Assembly (NCBI GenBank): GCA_014376655.1
Contig: JACMRC010000073.1
Location: 1-7,007, forward strand
Source: Mucilaginibacter sp.
Lineage (GTDB): Bacteria > Bacteroidota > Bacteroidia > Sphingobacteriales > Sphingobacteriaceae
Length of the DNA: 7,007 nt
Direction: 5' to 3'
Position numbers and translations under genes: made by a program. The notes beneath the pieces were generated by a model, which had not been told where the DNA came from, did not search any database, and was given only the letters and a program-made list of their open reading frames with translations. Position 1 is the first letter of the stretch; the number at the start of each line of letters is the position of its first letter. Shown here piece after piece: positions 6,619-7,007 of this stretch.

Positions 6619-6626
6619 TCATTACC
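6614..6626. repeat. Perfect palindrome GGTAATCATTACC over the stop codon
   Basis: GGTAAT and ATTACC flank a single C, and the palindrome overlaps the TAA stop at 6616-6618. It could fold as a 5-bp stem with a TCA loop, but it is AT-rich and is not followed directly by a T run, so it would be a weak terminator at best. It lies 11 bases upstream of the promoter-like box at 6638-6645, a position where an operator could act. Confidence 0.35.
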
Positions 6627-6637
6627 ATATATATTTA

Positions 6638-6645
6638 TATTTTTG
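6638..6645 (+). promoter_or_regulatory. Promoter-like -7 box TATTTTTG before the DedA gene
   Basis: TATTTTTG matches TAnnTTTG and ends 17 bases before the TTG start at 6663. There is no clear -33 TTG. Because the region is very AT-rich, a chance match is more likely here than at the other boxes. Confidence 0.35.
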
Positions 6646-6662
6646 CCCCAAATTAAATCCCA

Positions 6663-7007
6663 TTGGAAATACTAAAAGCAATCCTCGACTTTATTATACA
6701 TATTGATAAGCACCTGGTACAAATTACCAGCCAATACCAGGGGTGGACTTACCTTATATTATTCGCTATCATATTTGCTGAAACCGGTTTTGTAGTAACC
6801 CCATTCTTACCCGGCGACTCTTTACTATTTGCAGCAGGCGCGTTAATAGCCGGTGGTGCATCGGGCCTGGATATTTATTTGTTAGCGCTGATATTAATAG
6901 TTGCTGCCTTTTTAGGTAATACGGTAAATTATACCCTCGGTAATTACCTCGGCCCCAAAGTATTTAAAGAGAAAAATAAGATACTAAAGCTTGACTACTA
7001 CCTGCAA
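6663..7007 (+). CDS. DedA/VTT-family membrane protein (N-terminal part, cut by the window edge)
   Basis: The visible 115 residues are the first half of a DedA-family inner-membrane protein (usual length about 200-220). Members are linked to lipid-carrier or phospholipid translocation and to membrane-potential homeostasis. The family pattern is clear: hydrophobic segment LILFAIIFAETG (31-42), TPFLPGDSLLFAAGAL (46-61), a long membrane segment (70-86), then GNTVNYTLGNYLGPKVF (85-101), matching the GN/GD..Y..G motif. Glu40 and Asp52 correspond to the essential acidic pair of E. coli YqjA (Glu39 and Asp51); the conserved arginines would lie beyond the window. TTG at 6663 (protein MEILKAIL) is the start because an in-frame TAA lies at 6654-6656 and no in-frame ATG occurs in the visible part. 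The gene follows the lipoprotein pair by 44 bases and has its own promoter-like box. Confidence 0.88.
   Translation, partial: MEILKAILDFIIHIDKHLVQITSQYQGWTYLILFAIIFAETGFVVTPFLPGDSLLFAAGALIAGGASGLDIYLLALILIVAAFLGNTVNYTLGNYLGPKVFKEKNKILKLDYYLQ

Noticed and set aside
1..7007. Mobile element, CRISPR, toxin-antitoxin or phage-defence system
   Set aside because: No transposase, integrase, terminal inverted repeats, regularly spaced repeats or defence-type gene pairs were seen, and codon use looks even across the window.

Overview
The window looks like a chromosomal segment from a member of the Bacteroidota, most likely a Sphingobacteriaceae relative such as Mucilaginibacter or Pedobacter (inference). 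The reasons are: gliding-type GldA and GldF/GldG homologues; DUF4397-like lipoproteins; promoter-like TAnnTTTG boxes just upstream of several starts, which fit the Bacteroidota -7 consensus; near absence of Shine-Dalgarno sequences; AT-rich intergenic DNA; and frequent TTA leucine codons. All recognised genes lie on the + strand.

Layout: (1) 2-67, the last 21 codons of an unidentified upstream gene. (2) 132-839, a GldA-type ABC ATPase. (3) 939-1457, a small secreted outer-membrane beta-barrel protein with its own promoter-like box and a strong terminator (1473-1504). (4) 1563-3962, a GTG-started 799-residue protein in which a GldF-like ABC-2 permease is continuous with a GldG-like auxiliary domain. 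(5) 4000-5124, dnaN, the DNA polymerase sliding clamp, followed by a terminator (5156-5183). (6) 5241-5903 and 5905-6618, two tandem and probably translationally coupled lipoproteins, each with two DUF4397-like repeats. (7) 6663-7007, the N-terminal 115 codons of a DedA/VTT-family membrane protein that begins with TTG and runs off the window.

GldA would supply ATP hydrolysis for the GldFG membrane protein, giving a complete putative ABC-2-type transporter from two genes that are separated by the barrel gene. The substrate of this transporter is not known. DnaN is a core replication protein that merely adjoins gldFG. The lipoprotein pair and DedA belong to cell-envelope biology but have no proven link to the transporter.

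No mobile elements, CRISPR arrays, rRNA or tRNA genes were seen, and no stretch longer than 300 bases lacks a gene. I found no clear wholly new system. The points most worth checking are the gldF-gldG fusion interrupted from gldA by a barrel gene, the residue apparently missing next to Walker A in GldA, and the coupled DUF4397 lipoprotein pair.
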